A DNA stretch of 64,000 nt from Streptomyces eurocidicus (GCF_002891295.1 NZ_LGUI01000005.1:248001-312000); one strand, 5' to 3'; numbered from the stretch's first letter, positions 15,444 through 24,189 are shown. Numbers and translations: made by a program. The notes: generated from the sequence alone by a model not told the origin.

Positions 15444-16745
15444 TCAGCTCACCAGGCCGAGGCGGGCGGCGCGTACGCCCGCCTGGAAACGGCTCCCCGC
15501 GCCCAGTTCCTGCATGAGGGCGGCCAGATGCCGGCGGAAGGTGCGCGACGACATGCCCACCCTGCGGGCGATCACTTCGTCCTTGAGGCCCGAGGCCAGC
15601 AGCTGCAGGATCGTCGCCCTCAGGTCGCCCAGCGTGTCCCCGTATCCGGGCGCCGCGCCCTCGACCGGGCCGGCCGGCTCCCACAAACGCTCGAACATCC
15701 TGCCGAGGAACGCGACCAGGCGCTGTTCATAGGCGAAGGCGCCGCCGTCCGCGCCCTGTCCGTCCCCGGCGGGGAGGAAGACCGCCTGCCCGTCGAAGAT
15801 GACCACGGGGTCGAACGCCTCGGTGCACGTGCGCACTTGGGCGCCGTCCTGGACGAGACGCGCCAGCACCGAACGCGCGGCGGCGTCCGCGCGCAGCGTG
15901 TGCGGGCACAGGACCCGGGTACGGACCTTGTTCCGGAGCGGCTCCCGGAGCAGTTCGAGGAGGAAGGGGTCCTGCCGGGACACCTCCTGGGCCGAGAGCA
16001 TCACCAGGATCTCGAACCGGCAGCCGCCCGCCAGGTTCGCCAGCCGCAGCCGCTCCTGGCGCAGACCGGCTCCCCCTTCCGTGGCACCGGGCGGGAAGGC
16101 GCCGTCGTACACGGCGGCCCGGACGGGGCCGTCCTCCGCGGACGGCACCCCGGCGAGCAGCGGGTCGGCGACCGGGGTGCCCGCCGGGGCGGACGGCCGC
16201 GCGGTACGGCGGGAGGAGTGGAGGGCGGCGGTGAAGGACGCCAGTCGCTCATGGACACCGGCCAGTTCACGGTGGGCGTCCTCGATCGTCCGCTGCAACG
16301 GCACCGTCAGTTCCCGGCGCGCCACCTCCGGTCCCACGGCGGTGAAGCCGCCCCCCGAACCGGCCGCTCCCACCAGCAACCGCAACTCCCGCAGTTCCGC
16401 CACCGCCCGTGCGACCCGAGCGGGCGGCAGACCGAGCTCCTCGGCCGCCTCCTCCACCGTCACCGAAGACCGCTCGAGCGCGCACGCGTAGACCCGCAAC
16501 GCGTACTCCCCCAGCGCCGCCGCCGGCCCGCGGACGTCGACCACGGCGGATACCCGTCCGGAGCCGGAAGCGACGGATGCCGGGGCAGGAGGGTTACGGA
16601 AGGCGGCGGTTGTCACGGGGCCCGGCGGGACCGCGGCTCGGTGACGGGCGTACGACACACCTGCCACGACCGCCTCAGGCACCGCCGTCGAAACGGGTGC
16701 TACGGGTGTCGCGAGTGCGTGAACCGGTGCGGCTTCCTTGAGCAT
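15444..16745 (-). CDS. LuxR/TrmB-type transcriptional regulator
   Basis: A regulator of 433 residues from ATG 16745, or 453 from an upstream GTG at 16805. The N-terminal part contains a winged-helix-like segment (VTVEEAAEELGLPPARVARAVAELREL), as in TrmB-like regulators. The middle resembles a phospholipase-D-like effector domain (RFEILVMLSAQEVS, then VVIFDGQAVFLPAG). The C-terminus is a LuxR helix-turn-helix (LKDEVIARRVGMSSRTFRRHLAALMQELGAGSRFQAGVRAARLGL). This composite is frequent in Streptomyces; ligands are mostly unknown. It lies between a glycine-rich protein gene and a SARP gene, and may regulate either. Confidence 0.8.
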   Translation of the reverse strand: MLKEAAPVHALATPVAPVSTAVPEAVVAGVSYARHRAAVPPGPVTTAAFRNPPAPASVASGSGRVSAVVDVRGPAAALGEYALRVYACALERSSVTVEEAAEELGLPPARVARAVAELRELRLLVGAAGSGGGFTAVGPEVARRELTVPLQRTIEDAHRELAGVHERLASFTAALHSSRRTARPSAPAGTPVADPLLAGVPSAEDGPVRAAVYDGAFPPGATEGGAGLRQERLRLANLAGGCRFEILVMLSAQEVSRQDPFLLELLREPLRNKVRTRVLCPHTLRADAAARSVLARLVQDGAQVRTCTEAFDPVVIFDGQAVFLPAGDGQGADGGAFAYEQRLVAFLGRMFERLWEPAGPVEGAAPGYGDTLGDLRATILQLLASGLKDEVIARRVGMSSRTFRRHLAALMQELGAGSRFQAGVRAARLGLVS

Positions 16746-17435
16746 CTTCACCCATCTCTGATGTGCCGGCGGTATTCCGGTGCGGGAGAACGCCCCGACC
16801 GGCACCGCCGTTGAGGGATCGGCGGCCGGACGGGCTGTGCGCAGGGTGGAGCAGTGTGGCCACGGGGGAAGGTGGGAAGAAAGAAAGCAGGAACGACTTC
16901 ACAACGGGGACAGCGCGGCGGGGGACGGCCACCCGCACCGCACCGGGGCGGCCCCGCACAGGTGGTGCGGGCGCCTCCCGGCATGTGCGCGTGCCCCCTA
17001 CTGCCACACTCACGCGGCTGCACCCCCGTACCAGCCGCGTAAATGTGCGCACGGACGGCGGCGACCGCCCGCACCGGCCAAGTGGCCCCAGCGTCGGCAA
17101 CGTTACTCAGCGGACCAAAACCCGTCAAGGCATCCGCTATAGCGGATGACTGCGACGGCGGCCGCCCACGCGGACACCGGCGTCGACGCGGCGACGGCGC
17201 GGCCGTCACTCCGGCGGCACCGGCCGCTGGAAGTAGCTGCTCGGGGGCGGCGCCGAGGCCGTGCCACGGGCGCAGGCGGTGACGGCCTCGGGAGTCACGG
17301 GCGAGGTCCGAGCGCTTGACCCAGAACTGGCGCAGCTCGCCCATGGCGATGGTGGGCGAAGGCGCCGGGGTGATACTGACGCCGGAACCACCCGACCTCG
17401 GCGCCGCTGCGGTGCGTCTCGACCCGTGGGGATGC
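16746..17435 (-). other. 690-base divergent regulatory region
   Basis: It separates the LuxR-type gene (minus) from the SARP gene (plus). No open frame shows convincing coding bias. It contains a perfect 18-base palindrome at 17131-17148 and an AT-richer patch just before it (GCGGACCAAAACCCGTCAAGG), so it probably holds promoters for both regulators. Confidence 0.5.
17131..17148. promoter_or_regulatory. perfect 18-base palindrome CATCCGCTATAGCGGATG
   Basis: The sequence equals its own reverse complement. TCCGCTA/TAGCGGA cores of this kind occur in operators of IclR- and GntR-type regulators in Streptomyces. It lies about 290 bases before the SARP start and 390 before the LuxR start. Confidence 0.5.
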
Positions 17436-18246
17436 ATGTCCGAGAACGACCGACGCCCCGGAGACGACACGGCGGCCACCGGGCTCCGGCTTCTGCTGCT
17501 GCCCGCCTTCGAGCTCAGCAGGCACGGCCGGCGGCTGCGGCTGCCGGCGGGGGCACAGCGGCTGCCGGCGTTCCTCGCCCTGTCCGACCGGCCGCAGCAC
17601 CGCGCCGTCGTCGCCGGCCGGCTGTGGGCGGACCTGCCCGGCGACCGGTCGGCCGCCGCGCTGCGCACCACGCTCTGGCAGATGCGGCGGGCCGCCCCGG
17701 ACCTGGTCACGGGCCACGGGCCACGGGCCACGGGCCACGGGCCACGGGCCACGGGCCACGGGCCACGGCGCGCAACTGGGCCTGTGCTCTTCCGTGTCGG
17801 TGGACCCGCACGAGTCGGTCCGGTGGACCCGGCTGCTGGAGGCCGGTGAGCATCCCCGGGGATGCCGGCTCCCGGCGCTCGTCCACGACCTGCTGCCGGA
17901 GCGGCTGGACGAGTGGGTGGTGGTCGAGCGGGAGCGGTACCGGCAGATCCGCCTGCACGCCCTGGAGGCGCTGTGCCGGAGGCTCACCGAGCTCCGGGAC
18001 CATGCGTCGGCCATCGAGGCCGGGCTGAGCGCCGTCTCGGCCGACCCGCTGCGCGAGACCGCGCAGCGGGTGCTGATCGAGGCGCACATCGCCGAGGGCA
18101 ACCTCTCCGAGGCGGTCCGCCAGTACCGTGCCTACGCACGGCTGCTCCGCCTCGAACTGAGGGTGGAACCCACAGCTCCGCTCACCGCCCTCCTACCGGA
18201 CGCCGCGCGTACGCACCGTGTCGGCGCGGCCGCCCACCGGGCCTGA
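17436..18246 (+). pseudogene. SARP-family activator, frameshifted by a heptanucleotide repeat
   Basis: Two frames together encode a SARP (Streptomyces antibiotic regulatory protein). The first frame (from ATG 17436) gives a winged-helix domain with LLLLPAFELSRHGRRLRL and DRSAAALRTTLWQMRRAAPDLV. The second frame gives the end of that domain (AQLGLCSSVSVDPHESVRW) and a bacterial transcriptional activation domain (ERYRQIRLHALEALCRRLTEL to EAVRQYRAYARLLRLEL). The shift occurs exactly in the CACGGGC repeat at 17708-17768. With 8 units the frames do not join; with 7 units (or 1, 4, 10) they would, giving about 260 residues. Read through, the current frame appends an unrelated tail. SARPs activate biosynthetic clusters; this one converges on an acyl-CoA dehydrogenase gene 26 bases away. 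Confidence 0.8.
17708..17768 (+). repeat. CACGGGC heptanucleotide tandem repeat inside the SARP gene
   Basis: Eight perfect copies of CACGGGC run from 17708 to 17763, followed by a partial copy (CACGG). The unit length is not a multiple of three, so each gain or loss changes the reading frame of the host gene. Without the extra copies the junction would read Leu-Val-Thr-Gly-His-Gly-Ala-Gln-Leu, which fits a normal SARP. Confidence 0.95.
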
Positions 18247-18272
18247 GCCGCGAGGGACGGGACCGGCGCCGC

Positions 18273-19400
18273 TCAGTCCGCCGGACCCCGTTCCCACAGC
18301 AGCGGCATGACGTCGGCCCGTACCCGTGCCGGTGAACCGAGCACCCGTGACTCCACCGTCGCGCGGCGGTAGAACAGCTGGGCGTCGCTGGCGTCCGTCA
18401 TGCCGTGGGCGCCGTGCAGGTGGAGTACGTCCCGGCCCGTGTCCTGGGCCAGGGTGGCGGCCATGGCCAGGGCCTGACCGGCCGTCAGGCGGTGGTCGCG
18501 GCCGGTGTCGCCCTCCCAGGCGGCCTGCTGGGTGAGCAGGTGGGCGGCGTCGACACGGGTGGCCAGGCGGGCCAGCTGGAAGGCCGGCGCCTGCTGCTTC
18601 GCCAGGGCGCCGCCGAACTGCCGACGCTCCTTGAGCCGGTCGGCGCCGAGCCGTAGGGCGCCCCGGGCGAGCCCGACCAGATAGGCCGCCTGGAGGGTAC
18701 GGGCGGAGGCGATCAGCTCGTGCCAGGCCGTCTCCGCGTCGCCCTCCGGGGTGAGCCAGAAGGTGACCGGGGCGTCGGCCAGCCGCACCGCGTACAGCTC
18801 GCCGCGGCCCAGTTCCTCGTGTCTGCGCAGGTGGACGCCGGGCTGGTCGCGCCGTACCAGGGCCGTCCGGTGGACGCCGTCGGCGGTCCGGCCCGGGACC
18901 AGCAGCCAGTCGGCCTCCGCCGCGAAGCCGACGAAACGCCGCTCCGCACCGACGGTGTCCCCCGTCGCACCGGCCGCGAGCGGGGCGTCGTACGGGCGAA
19001 CGCCTCCGTCGCGCACCGCGGCGGCCACGGACGCGCCCTCGGCGATCTCCTTGAGGAGACGCTCGCGCCCGGGGTCCGGAGCGCAGCGCAGCAGGGCCTC
19101 CGAGGCGAGCACCGTGTCCAGCAGCGGCCCCTGGTAGAGAACCTCACCCAGGCGTTCGGCCAGTACGGCGAGGCCGCGCAGGCCACGGCGGTCGCCGGGG
19201 GCGGGCGACTGGTTGAGACCCAGGGCGCCCATCCCGGTCAGCGCCTGCCAGACCAGCGCGCGGATCTCGGCGTCGTCGGGCGCGGCGCCGTGGCGCGGGC
19301 GGTCGGCCATGCGGCGGATGAGCGGGGCGAGCTCGTCACCCAGGATCTCGGTGACCTGCTCGCGCAGTTCCTGGTGCTCCGCGGCGAGTGTGACGTCCAT
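18273..19400 (-). CDS. acyl-CoA dehydrogenase-like protein, probable beta partner
   Basis: A 375-residue acyl-CoA dehydrogenase-fold protein from ATG 19400. The C-terminal domain shows ERRQFGGALAKQQAPAFQLA and LHLHGAHGMTDASDAQLFYRR, the usual FAD-binding helical block, but the catalytic-Glu segment seen in active enzymes is not obvious. Paired genes of this kind in actinobacteria (for example the FadE pairs of steroid degradation) form alpha2beta2 heterotetramers with only one FAD site per pair. It is the last gene of the long sulfate-assimilation transcription unit, 106 bases after its partner. Substrate unknown. Confidence 0.82.
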   Translation of the reverse strand: MDVTLAAEHQELREQVTEILGDELAPLIRRMADRPRHGAAPDDAEIRALVWQALTGMGALGLNQSPAPGDRRGLRGLAVLAERLGEVLYQGPLLDTVLASEALLRCAPDPGRERLLKEIAEGASVAAAVRDGGVRPYDAPLAAGATGDTVGAERRFVGFAAEADWLLVPGRTADGVHRTALVRRDQPGVHLRRHEELGRGELYAVRLADAPVTFWLTPEGDAETAWHELIASARTLQAAYLVGLARGALRLGADRLKERRQFGGALAKQQAPAFQLARLATRVDAAHLLTQQAAWEGDTGRDHRLTAGQALAMAATLAQDTGRDVLHLHGAHGMTDASDAQLFYRRATVESRVLGSPARVRADVMPLLWERGPAD

Positions 19401-19506
19401 GGCGGTCCGGTCTCTCCGGTTTCTCTCGGTGGCTGGGCTCGGTGCGGCGTTCGCGGCGCTCAAGGGTCCCGGGGTGCTCGAAAGCCCCCCTGGACGCCCG
19501 GCCGGC

Positions 19507-20655
19507 TCAGGCGAGGAGGCCGAGGCCGGCGGAGGCGATGACGGTCAGCATGACCTCGGACGTCCCCGAGGCCAGGGTCAGTCCGGGGGCTTCCCGGCAG
19601 GCCGCCTCCAATACCCCGTGCCCCAGGCTCTCCTCGTCGTCCCCGGCGAGCAGGGCGTCCAGGCCGGCCGCCCCGGACGCGGCGAGAGCGACCTCGCGGC
19701 CCGTCTCCCCCGCCCAGTACTTGGCCATCGCCGAGCGCACCTCGTCGCTCCGCCCGGCGTGGAGGTCGTCCACGCACCGCCACGCCAGCAGCCGGGCGGC
19801 GCGTACGTCGGCGTCGAGGGCCACCAGCCGGTCGGCCTCGGCCGGGGCGAGCCCTTCCGCACCGGTCCGCTCCAGGGCGGCGTCCAGCCAGCGGCGCGCC
19901 TTGGCCTGGAACTCGATGCCGGTGCGCTCCAGGCCGAGGATCTCGCCGATGACGCCCCAGCCGTCGTCGACGGTGCCGAGCACGTCCTCCTCGGTGACCC
20001 GGATCCCGGAGAGCGTCACCTCGTTGAAGCGCTCGTCACCGATGTTCCACAGCGGCTCCACGGCGACGCCCGGGGGGCGCAGGGGCACCAGGAAGACGGT
20101 GATCCCGTGGAACGGGACCTCCGACTCCGTCGTCCGCGCGGCGCACAGCGCGAAGTCCGCCAGTTGGGTCTTGGCGCTGTAGACCTTCCGGCCGGACAGC
20201 CGCCAGCCGTCGCCGTCCCGCTCCGCCCTGGTCCGCAGGGCGCCGAGGTCGGACCCGGCCTCCGGCTCGCTGAACAGCACCCCGGCTACGCTCTCGCCCC
20301 GCGCGATCGGCGGCAGCAGCCGTGACTTCTGCCGGTCGGTGCCGTACAGCAGCAGGGCCAGGCCGACGATGTCGACGCTGAGGGTGTGCGCGATGTCGGG
20401 CACACCGTGGGCGATCAGCTCTTCCGTGAGGATCGCCTTCTCGGCGATGCCGAGCCCGCTCCCGCCGTACTCGCGCGGCCAGTTGGGCGCCAGCAGCCCG
20501 CGCTCCCCCAGCCTGCGGTAGATGTCCAGGAGGCCGCCCTCGGTGCCGGGGCGGGTGCGGACCGCGGCGGTCTCGGCGCGCACCTCGTCGGTGTCGAGCA
20601 GCGCCCGCACCTCGTCGCGGTAGGCCCGCTGCTCAGGCGTCGGTGCGAGGTCCAT
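19507..20655 (-). CDS. acyl-CoA dehydrogenase, probable alpha partner
   Basis: A 382-residue enzyme. Visible signatures: APNWPREYGGSGLGIAEKAI, the FAD-contacting SVAGVLFSEPEAGSDLGALRT, the WRLSGRKVYSAKTQLADFAL substrate-domain strand, ERTGIEFQAKARRWLD and the C-terminal ASGTSEVMLTVIA, as in FadE-type alpha subunits. It would oxidise an acyl-CoA (or a carrier-bound acyl group) to the enoyl form, passing electrons to ETF. Its 5' end overlaps the thioesterase gene by 23 bases, so the two are translationally coupled. The natural acyl substrate is not evident. Confidence 0.88.
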   Translation of the reverse strand: MDLAPTPEQRAYRDEVRALLDTDEVRAETAAVRTRPGTEGGLLDIYRRLGERGLLAPNWPREYGGSGLGIAEKAILTEELIAHGVPDIAHTLSVDIVGLALLLYGTDRQKSRLLPPIARGESVAGVLFSEPEAGSDLGALRTRAERDGDGWRLSGRKVYSAKTQLADFALCAARTTESEVPFHGITVFLVPLRPPGVAVEPLWNIGDERFNEVTLSGIRVTEEDVLGTVDDGWGVIGEILGLERTGIEFQAKARRWLDAALERTGAEGLAPAEADRLVALDADVRAARLLAWRCVDDLHAGRSDEVRSAMAKYWAGETGREVALAASGAAGLDALLAGDDEESLGHGVLEAACREAPGLTLASGTSEVMLTVIASAGLGLLA

Positions 20656-21436
20656 CCACGCCGCCCCCTTCCTTGTCGTCGTGCTCCTCCTGCGCCCGTC
20701 GCATACCGGTGGCGAGCACGTCGATCAGGTGGTCGGGGGCGCCGAGGAACGCGTAGTGCTCCCCTTGGAGGACCGTCGAGCCGAACCGGCCGGGCTCGGC
20801 GTACTTCTCCCAGCCGCCCATCTGGTCCGGCCTGATCTCCCTGTCGGCGTCCCAGCCGATGGTGTGCACCACGGAGGGCAGCCGGACCGGCTCGGCCAGG
20901 TGGTAGGCACGGTTGGCGTCCACGTCGGCCCGCAGCACCCCGAGGCTCATGTCGATCAGGCCGGGGTGCGGTGTGCCGCCCATGGCCCGGGTCAGCTCGC
21001 CCAGCTCGACGGCCAGCTCGTCGTCCGTCATGCCGAGGAACCGGCCGAAGGGGCCGTCGTGCGGGGCGACCTGCGAGGAGACGAAGAGCGCGGACGGGGT
21101 CGGCAGCCCCTCCCGCATCAGGTGGAGGGCGGTGGCGAAGCCCGGCAGGGCGCCGCCGCAGTGCCCGAAGAACGCGAACGGCCGGTCCAGATAGGGCAGC
21201 AGCGCCTCCACGAGCGGCCCGGCGAGCTGCTCGTATGTGACGTAGTGCGGGTCGCGCAGGCGGTTCTCCCGGCCCGGCAGCTGGATCAGGCACACCTCGG
21301 CGGGGCCGATCCGCTTGGGCCAACGGTTGTACATCGACGCCCCCACACCGGAGTACGGGAAGCAGAAGAGCCGGGTGGGCGCGTCTCCCTTGGGTTTGCG
21401 CAGCAGCCAGCGCTGCGGGCGCGGCGTAGGAGCCAT
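20633..21436 (-). CDS. type II thioesterase with a cysteine nucleophile
   Basis: A 267-residue alpha/beta hydrolase of the type II (GrsT/TycF-like) thioesterase family: TRLFCFPYSGVGASMY near the N-terminus, LIQLPGRENRL, the nucleophile elbow FFGHCGGAL, and GEHYAFL carrying the catalytic His. In most members the elbow is GHSxG; here the Ser is Cys93 (codon TGC at 21158-21160). Such enzymes hydrolyse acyl groups from carrier proteins of polyketide or peptide synthases. No synthase is visible here. It starts 8 bases after cysN, whose stop is embedded in the AGGTGA ribosome binding site, so it is cotranslated with sulfate activation genes. Confidence 0.87.
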   Translation of the reverse strand: MAPTPRPQRWLLRKPKGDAPTRLFCFPYSGVGASMYNRWPKRIGPAEVCLIQLPGRENRLRDPHYVTYEQLAGPLVEALLPYLDRPFAFFGHCGGALPGFATALHLMREGLPTPSALFVSSQVAPHDGPFGRFLGMTDDELAVELGELTRAMGGTPHPGLIDMSLGVLRADVDANRAYHLAEPVRLPSVVHTIGWDADREIRPDQMGGWEKYAEPGRFGSTVLQGEHYAFLGAPDHLIDVLATGMRRAQEEHDDKEGGGVDGPRTDA

Positions 21437-21444
21437 GCGGGAAG

Positions 21445-22722
21445 TCACCTCGTGAGGGAAGCGGCGAAGGCGGTGCCCGCCATGCCGGCGGTCAGGGTGG
21501 TGCCGTCGGTGGGGTCGATGAGGAGGAAGGAACCAGTACGGCGGGAGTGACCGTAGGGGTCGAGGGCAAGAGGTTCGGCGGTGCGCAGGGTCACTTCGCC
21601 GATGTCGTTGGCGGTCAGTTCGCCGGGGTGGGGGTGGTGGGAGAGGTCGTCGAGGGTCAGCCGGGAGGGGATGTCCTTGACGATGGCTTTCATGGTGCGG
21701 GTGGTGTGTTTGAGCAGGACGCGGTCGCCCACGCGCAGGGGTTTGTCGGCGACGTGGCAGACGGTGGCCTGGACGTCCTGGGTGGGTACGGGTGCGGTGG
21801 TGGTCGGCGCGATCAGGTCGCCGCGCGAGACGTCCAGGTCGTCGGCGAGACTGACCGTCACCGACTGCGGGGCCCATGCCTCGTCGACGGCTTCACCGAG
21901 CGCGTCGATGCCGGTGATGGTGCTGGTGCGGCCGGAGGGCAGGACGGTGACCTCGTCGCCGACGGTGAGGACCCCGGAGGCGATCTGGCCGGCGTAGCCG
22001 CGGTAGTCGGGGTGGGCGGGGGTCTGGGGGCGGATGACGTACTGGACGGGGAAGCGGGCGGTCTCCGCTGCCGGGTCGGTGGCGACCTGCGCTCCCTCCA
22101 GGTGCTCCAGCACGGTCGGGCCGCCGTACCACTCCATGTGCGAGGACGCTTCCACCACGTTGTCGCCGGCCAGGGCCGAGATGGGGATGGCGGTGACGTC
22201 GGGGATGCCGAGGGAGGCGGCGTAGGCGGTGAACTGGTCGGCTATGGCGGCGAAGGTGTTCTCGGTGTAGCCGACGAGGTCCATCTTGTTGACGGCGAGG
22301 ACGAGGTGGGGGACGCGCAGGAGGGCGGCGACGGCGGCGTGGCGGCGGGTCTGTTCGACGACGCCGTTGCGGGCGTCGACGAGGACGATGGCGAGCTGGG
22401 CGGTGGAGGCGCCGGTGACCATGTTGCGGGTGTACTGCACGTGTCCGGGGGTGTCGGCCAGGATGAAGCGGCGGCGGGGGGTGGCGAAGTAGCGGTAGGC
22501 CACGTCGATGGTGATGCCCTGTTCCCGTTCCGCCCGCAGTCCGTCGGTGAGCAGTGCCAGGTCGGGTGCTTCCTGGCCGCGGTTGCGGGAGGCGTGCGCG
22601 ACGGCCTCCAGCTGATCGGCCAGCACCGACTTGGAGTCGTGCAGCAGCCGGCCGACCAGGGTGGACTTCCCGTCGTCGACGGAACCGGCGGTCGCGAAAC
22701 GCAGGAGGGTCGTGGTGGTCAT
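21445..22722 (-). CDS. cysN: sulfate adenylyltransferase large subunit (GTPase)
   Basis: A 425-residue translation-factor-like GTPase that drives APS synthesis by CysD. The P loop is AGSVDDGKST, followed by QGITIDVAYRYF (switch I), DTPGHVQYTRNM (G3) and NKMDLV (G4). Beta-barrel domains follow (PVQYVIRP, then DVSRGDLIAP). There is no CysC fusion; the kinase is separate. It begins 2 bases after the cysD stop and is followed at 8 bases by the thioesterase gene. GTP hydrolysis powers the otherwise unfavourable adenylation of sulfate. Confidence 0.95.
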   Translation of the reverse strand: MTTTTLLRFATAGSVDDGKSTLVGRLLHDSKSVLADQLEAVAHASRNRGQEAPDLALLTDGLRAEREQGITIDVAYRYFATPRRRFILADTPGHVQYTRNMVTGASTAQLAIVLVDARNGVVEQTRRHAAVAALLRVPHLVLAVNKMDLVGYTENTFAAIADQFTAYAASLGIPDVTAIPISALAGDNVVEASSHMEWYGGPTVLEHLEGAQVATDPAAETARFPVQYVIRPQTPAHPDYRGYAGQIASGVLTVGDEVTVLPSGRTSTITGIDALGEAVDEAWAPQSVTVSLADDLDVSRGDLIAPTTTAPVPTQDVQATVCHVADKPLRVGDRVLLKHTTRTMKAIVKDIPSRLTLDDLSHHPHPGELTANDIGEVTLRTAEPLALDPYGHSRRTGSFLLIDPTDGTTLTAGMAGTAFAASLTR

Positions 22723-22724
22723 GG

Positions 22725-23633
22725 TTAGAAGTACCCCTCGCGCTTGCGGTCTTCCATGGCCGCTTCCGACAGCTTGTCGTCGGCGCGGGTGGCCCCGCGC
22801 TCGGTCAGGCGGGACGCGGCGATCTCGGCGATGACGGCCTCGATGGTCAGCGCGTCGGAGTCGACGGCGCCGGTGCAGGACATATCGCCGACGGTGCGGT
22901 AGCGCACCAGTCGTCTCTCCGTCCGCTCGCCTTCCCTGGGGCCGCCCCAGTCGCCGGGGGCCAGCCACATTCCGGCGCGGTGGAAGACCTCGCGTTCGTG
23001 GGCGTAGTAGATGGAGGGCAGTTCGATCTTCTCGCGGGCGATGTACTGCCACACGTCGAGCTCGGTGAAGTTCGACAGGGGAAAGACGCGGACGTGTTCG
23101 CCGGGGGCGTGGCGTCCGTTGTAGAGCTGCCAGAGCTCGGGGCGCTGGCGGCGCGGGTCCCAGCCGCCGAATTCATCCCGCAAGGAGAACACGCGCTCCT
23201 TCGCCCGCGCTTTCTCCTCGTCCCTGCGCCCGCCGCCGAACACCGCGTCGAAACGGTGGCGTTCGATGGCGTCGAGAAGGGGTGGTGTCTGCAACGGGTT
23301 ACGGGTGCCGTCCGGGCGTTCCCGCAACCGCCCCGTGTCGATGAATTCCTGCACCGACGCCACTTCGAGGCGCAGCCCGTGTTCAGCTACCACCCGGTCC
23401 CGGTAGGCGAGGACCTCGGGGAAGTTGTGCCCGGTGTCCACGTGCAGCAGGGCGAAGGGCACGGTCGCGGGTGCGAACGCCTTCAGCGCCAGATGCAGCA
23501 TGACGATGGAGTCCTTGCCACCGGAGAAGAGGATCACCGGCCGTTCGAACTCCCCGGCCACCTCACGGAAGACGTGCACCGCCTCCGACTCCAGCGCGTC
23601 CAGGTGCGACAGCGCCCACCCGCTCCCGCTCAT
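22725..23633 (-). CDS. cysD: sulfate adenylyltransferase small subunit
   Basis: A 302-residue ATP-pyrophosphatase-fold enzyme. The PP-loop is ILFSGGKDSIVML, with LHVDTGHNFPEVLAYRD and FDAVFGGGRRDEEKARAKERVFSLRD downstream. It makes adenosine 5'-phosphosulfate (APS) from ATP and sulfate together with CysN. Its start overlaps the end of cysC by four bases and cysN follows at 2 bases, so the three are one translational block. Confidence 0.95.
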   Translation of the reverse strand: MSGSGWALSHLDALESEAVHVFREVAGEFERPVILFSGGKDSIVMLHLALKAFAPATVPFALLHVDTGHNFPEVLAYRDRVVAEHGLRLEVASVQEFIDTGRLRERPDGTRNPLQTPPLLDAIERHRFDAVFGGGRRDEEKARAKERVFSLRDEFGGWDPRRQRPELWQLYNGRHAPGEHVRVFPLSNFTELDVWQYIAREKIELPSIYYAHEREVFHRAGMWLAPGDWGGPREGERTERRLVRYRTVGDMSCTGAVDSDALTIEAVIAEIAASRLTERGATRADDKLSEAAMEDRKREGYF

Positions 23634-24163
23634 GCCAGTCCCCTCTCCACCAGCAGCCGGTGCACCACGGCCGCCGACTCCGTCACGCTCGTCCCGTGCG
23701 CCTCGATCCGCAGATCCGGCGACACCGGCTCCTCGTACGGGTCGTCGACCCCGGTGAGCCCGGAGATCTCGCCCGCGGCCTGCTTCGCGTACAGGCCCTT
23801 CACGTCCCGCACCGAACAGACCTCCACGGGCGTCGCCACGTGCACCTCCAGATATCCGGTGCCGTGCTCCTGGTGGTGCTTGCGGACCGCCTCCCGGGCG
23901 TCTGCGTAGGGCGCGATCACCGGCACGAGGACGGCCACCCCGTGGCGGGCGAGCAACTCGGCGACGAAGCCGATCCGCCGCACGTTGGTGTCGCGGTCCG
24001 CGCGGGAGAAACCCAGACCGGCCGAGAGGAACTCACGGATCTCGTCACCGTCCAGCACCTCCACCCGCCGCCCCTCGCCGCGCAGCCGCTCGGCCAGCGC
24101 CCGCGCGAGGGTGGTCTTCCCCGCGCTCGGCAGCCCGGTCAGCCAGATGGTGGCCCCGCTCAT
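23630..24163 (-). CDS. cysC: adenylylsulfate kinase
   Basis: A 177-residue kinase (MSGATIWLTGLPSAGKTTLA). The P loop GLPSAGKTT, VLDGDEIREFLSAGLGFS and DRDTNVRRIGFVAELLARHG are diagnostic of APS kinase, which makes PAPS from APS. I chose ATG 24163, which has a GGGAGCGAG ribosome binding site. An in-frame ATG at 24193 that overlaps the cysH stop as ATGA is equally possible and would add 10 residues. Presence of a PAPS-forming enzyme beside an APS-type reductase means PAPS may serve sulfation as well as assimilation. Confidence 0.92.
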   Translation of the reverse strand: MSGATIWLTGLPSAGKTTLARALAERLRGEGRRVEVLDGDEIREFLSAGLGFSRADRDTNVRRIGFVAELLARHGVAVLVPVIAPYADAREAVRKHHQEHGTGYLEVHVATPVEVCSVRDVKGLYAKQAAGEISGLTGVDDPYEEPVSPDLRIEAHGTSVTESAAVVHRLLVERGLA

Positions 24164-24189
24164 CGCTCGCTCCCTGCTCCCCTGTGCGG

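Noticed and set aside
17708..17768. CRISPR-like or integration repeat
   Set aside because: The units are contiguous heptamers without spacers and lie within a coding sequence; this is a simple tandem repeat.
18273..21436. Complete polyketide or NRPS gene cluster
   Set aside because: A type II thioesterase, two dehydrogenases and a SARP gene are present, but no synthase, carrier protein or adenylation domain is seen in the window.
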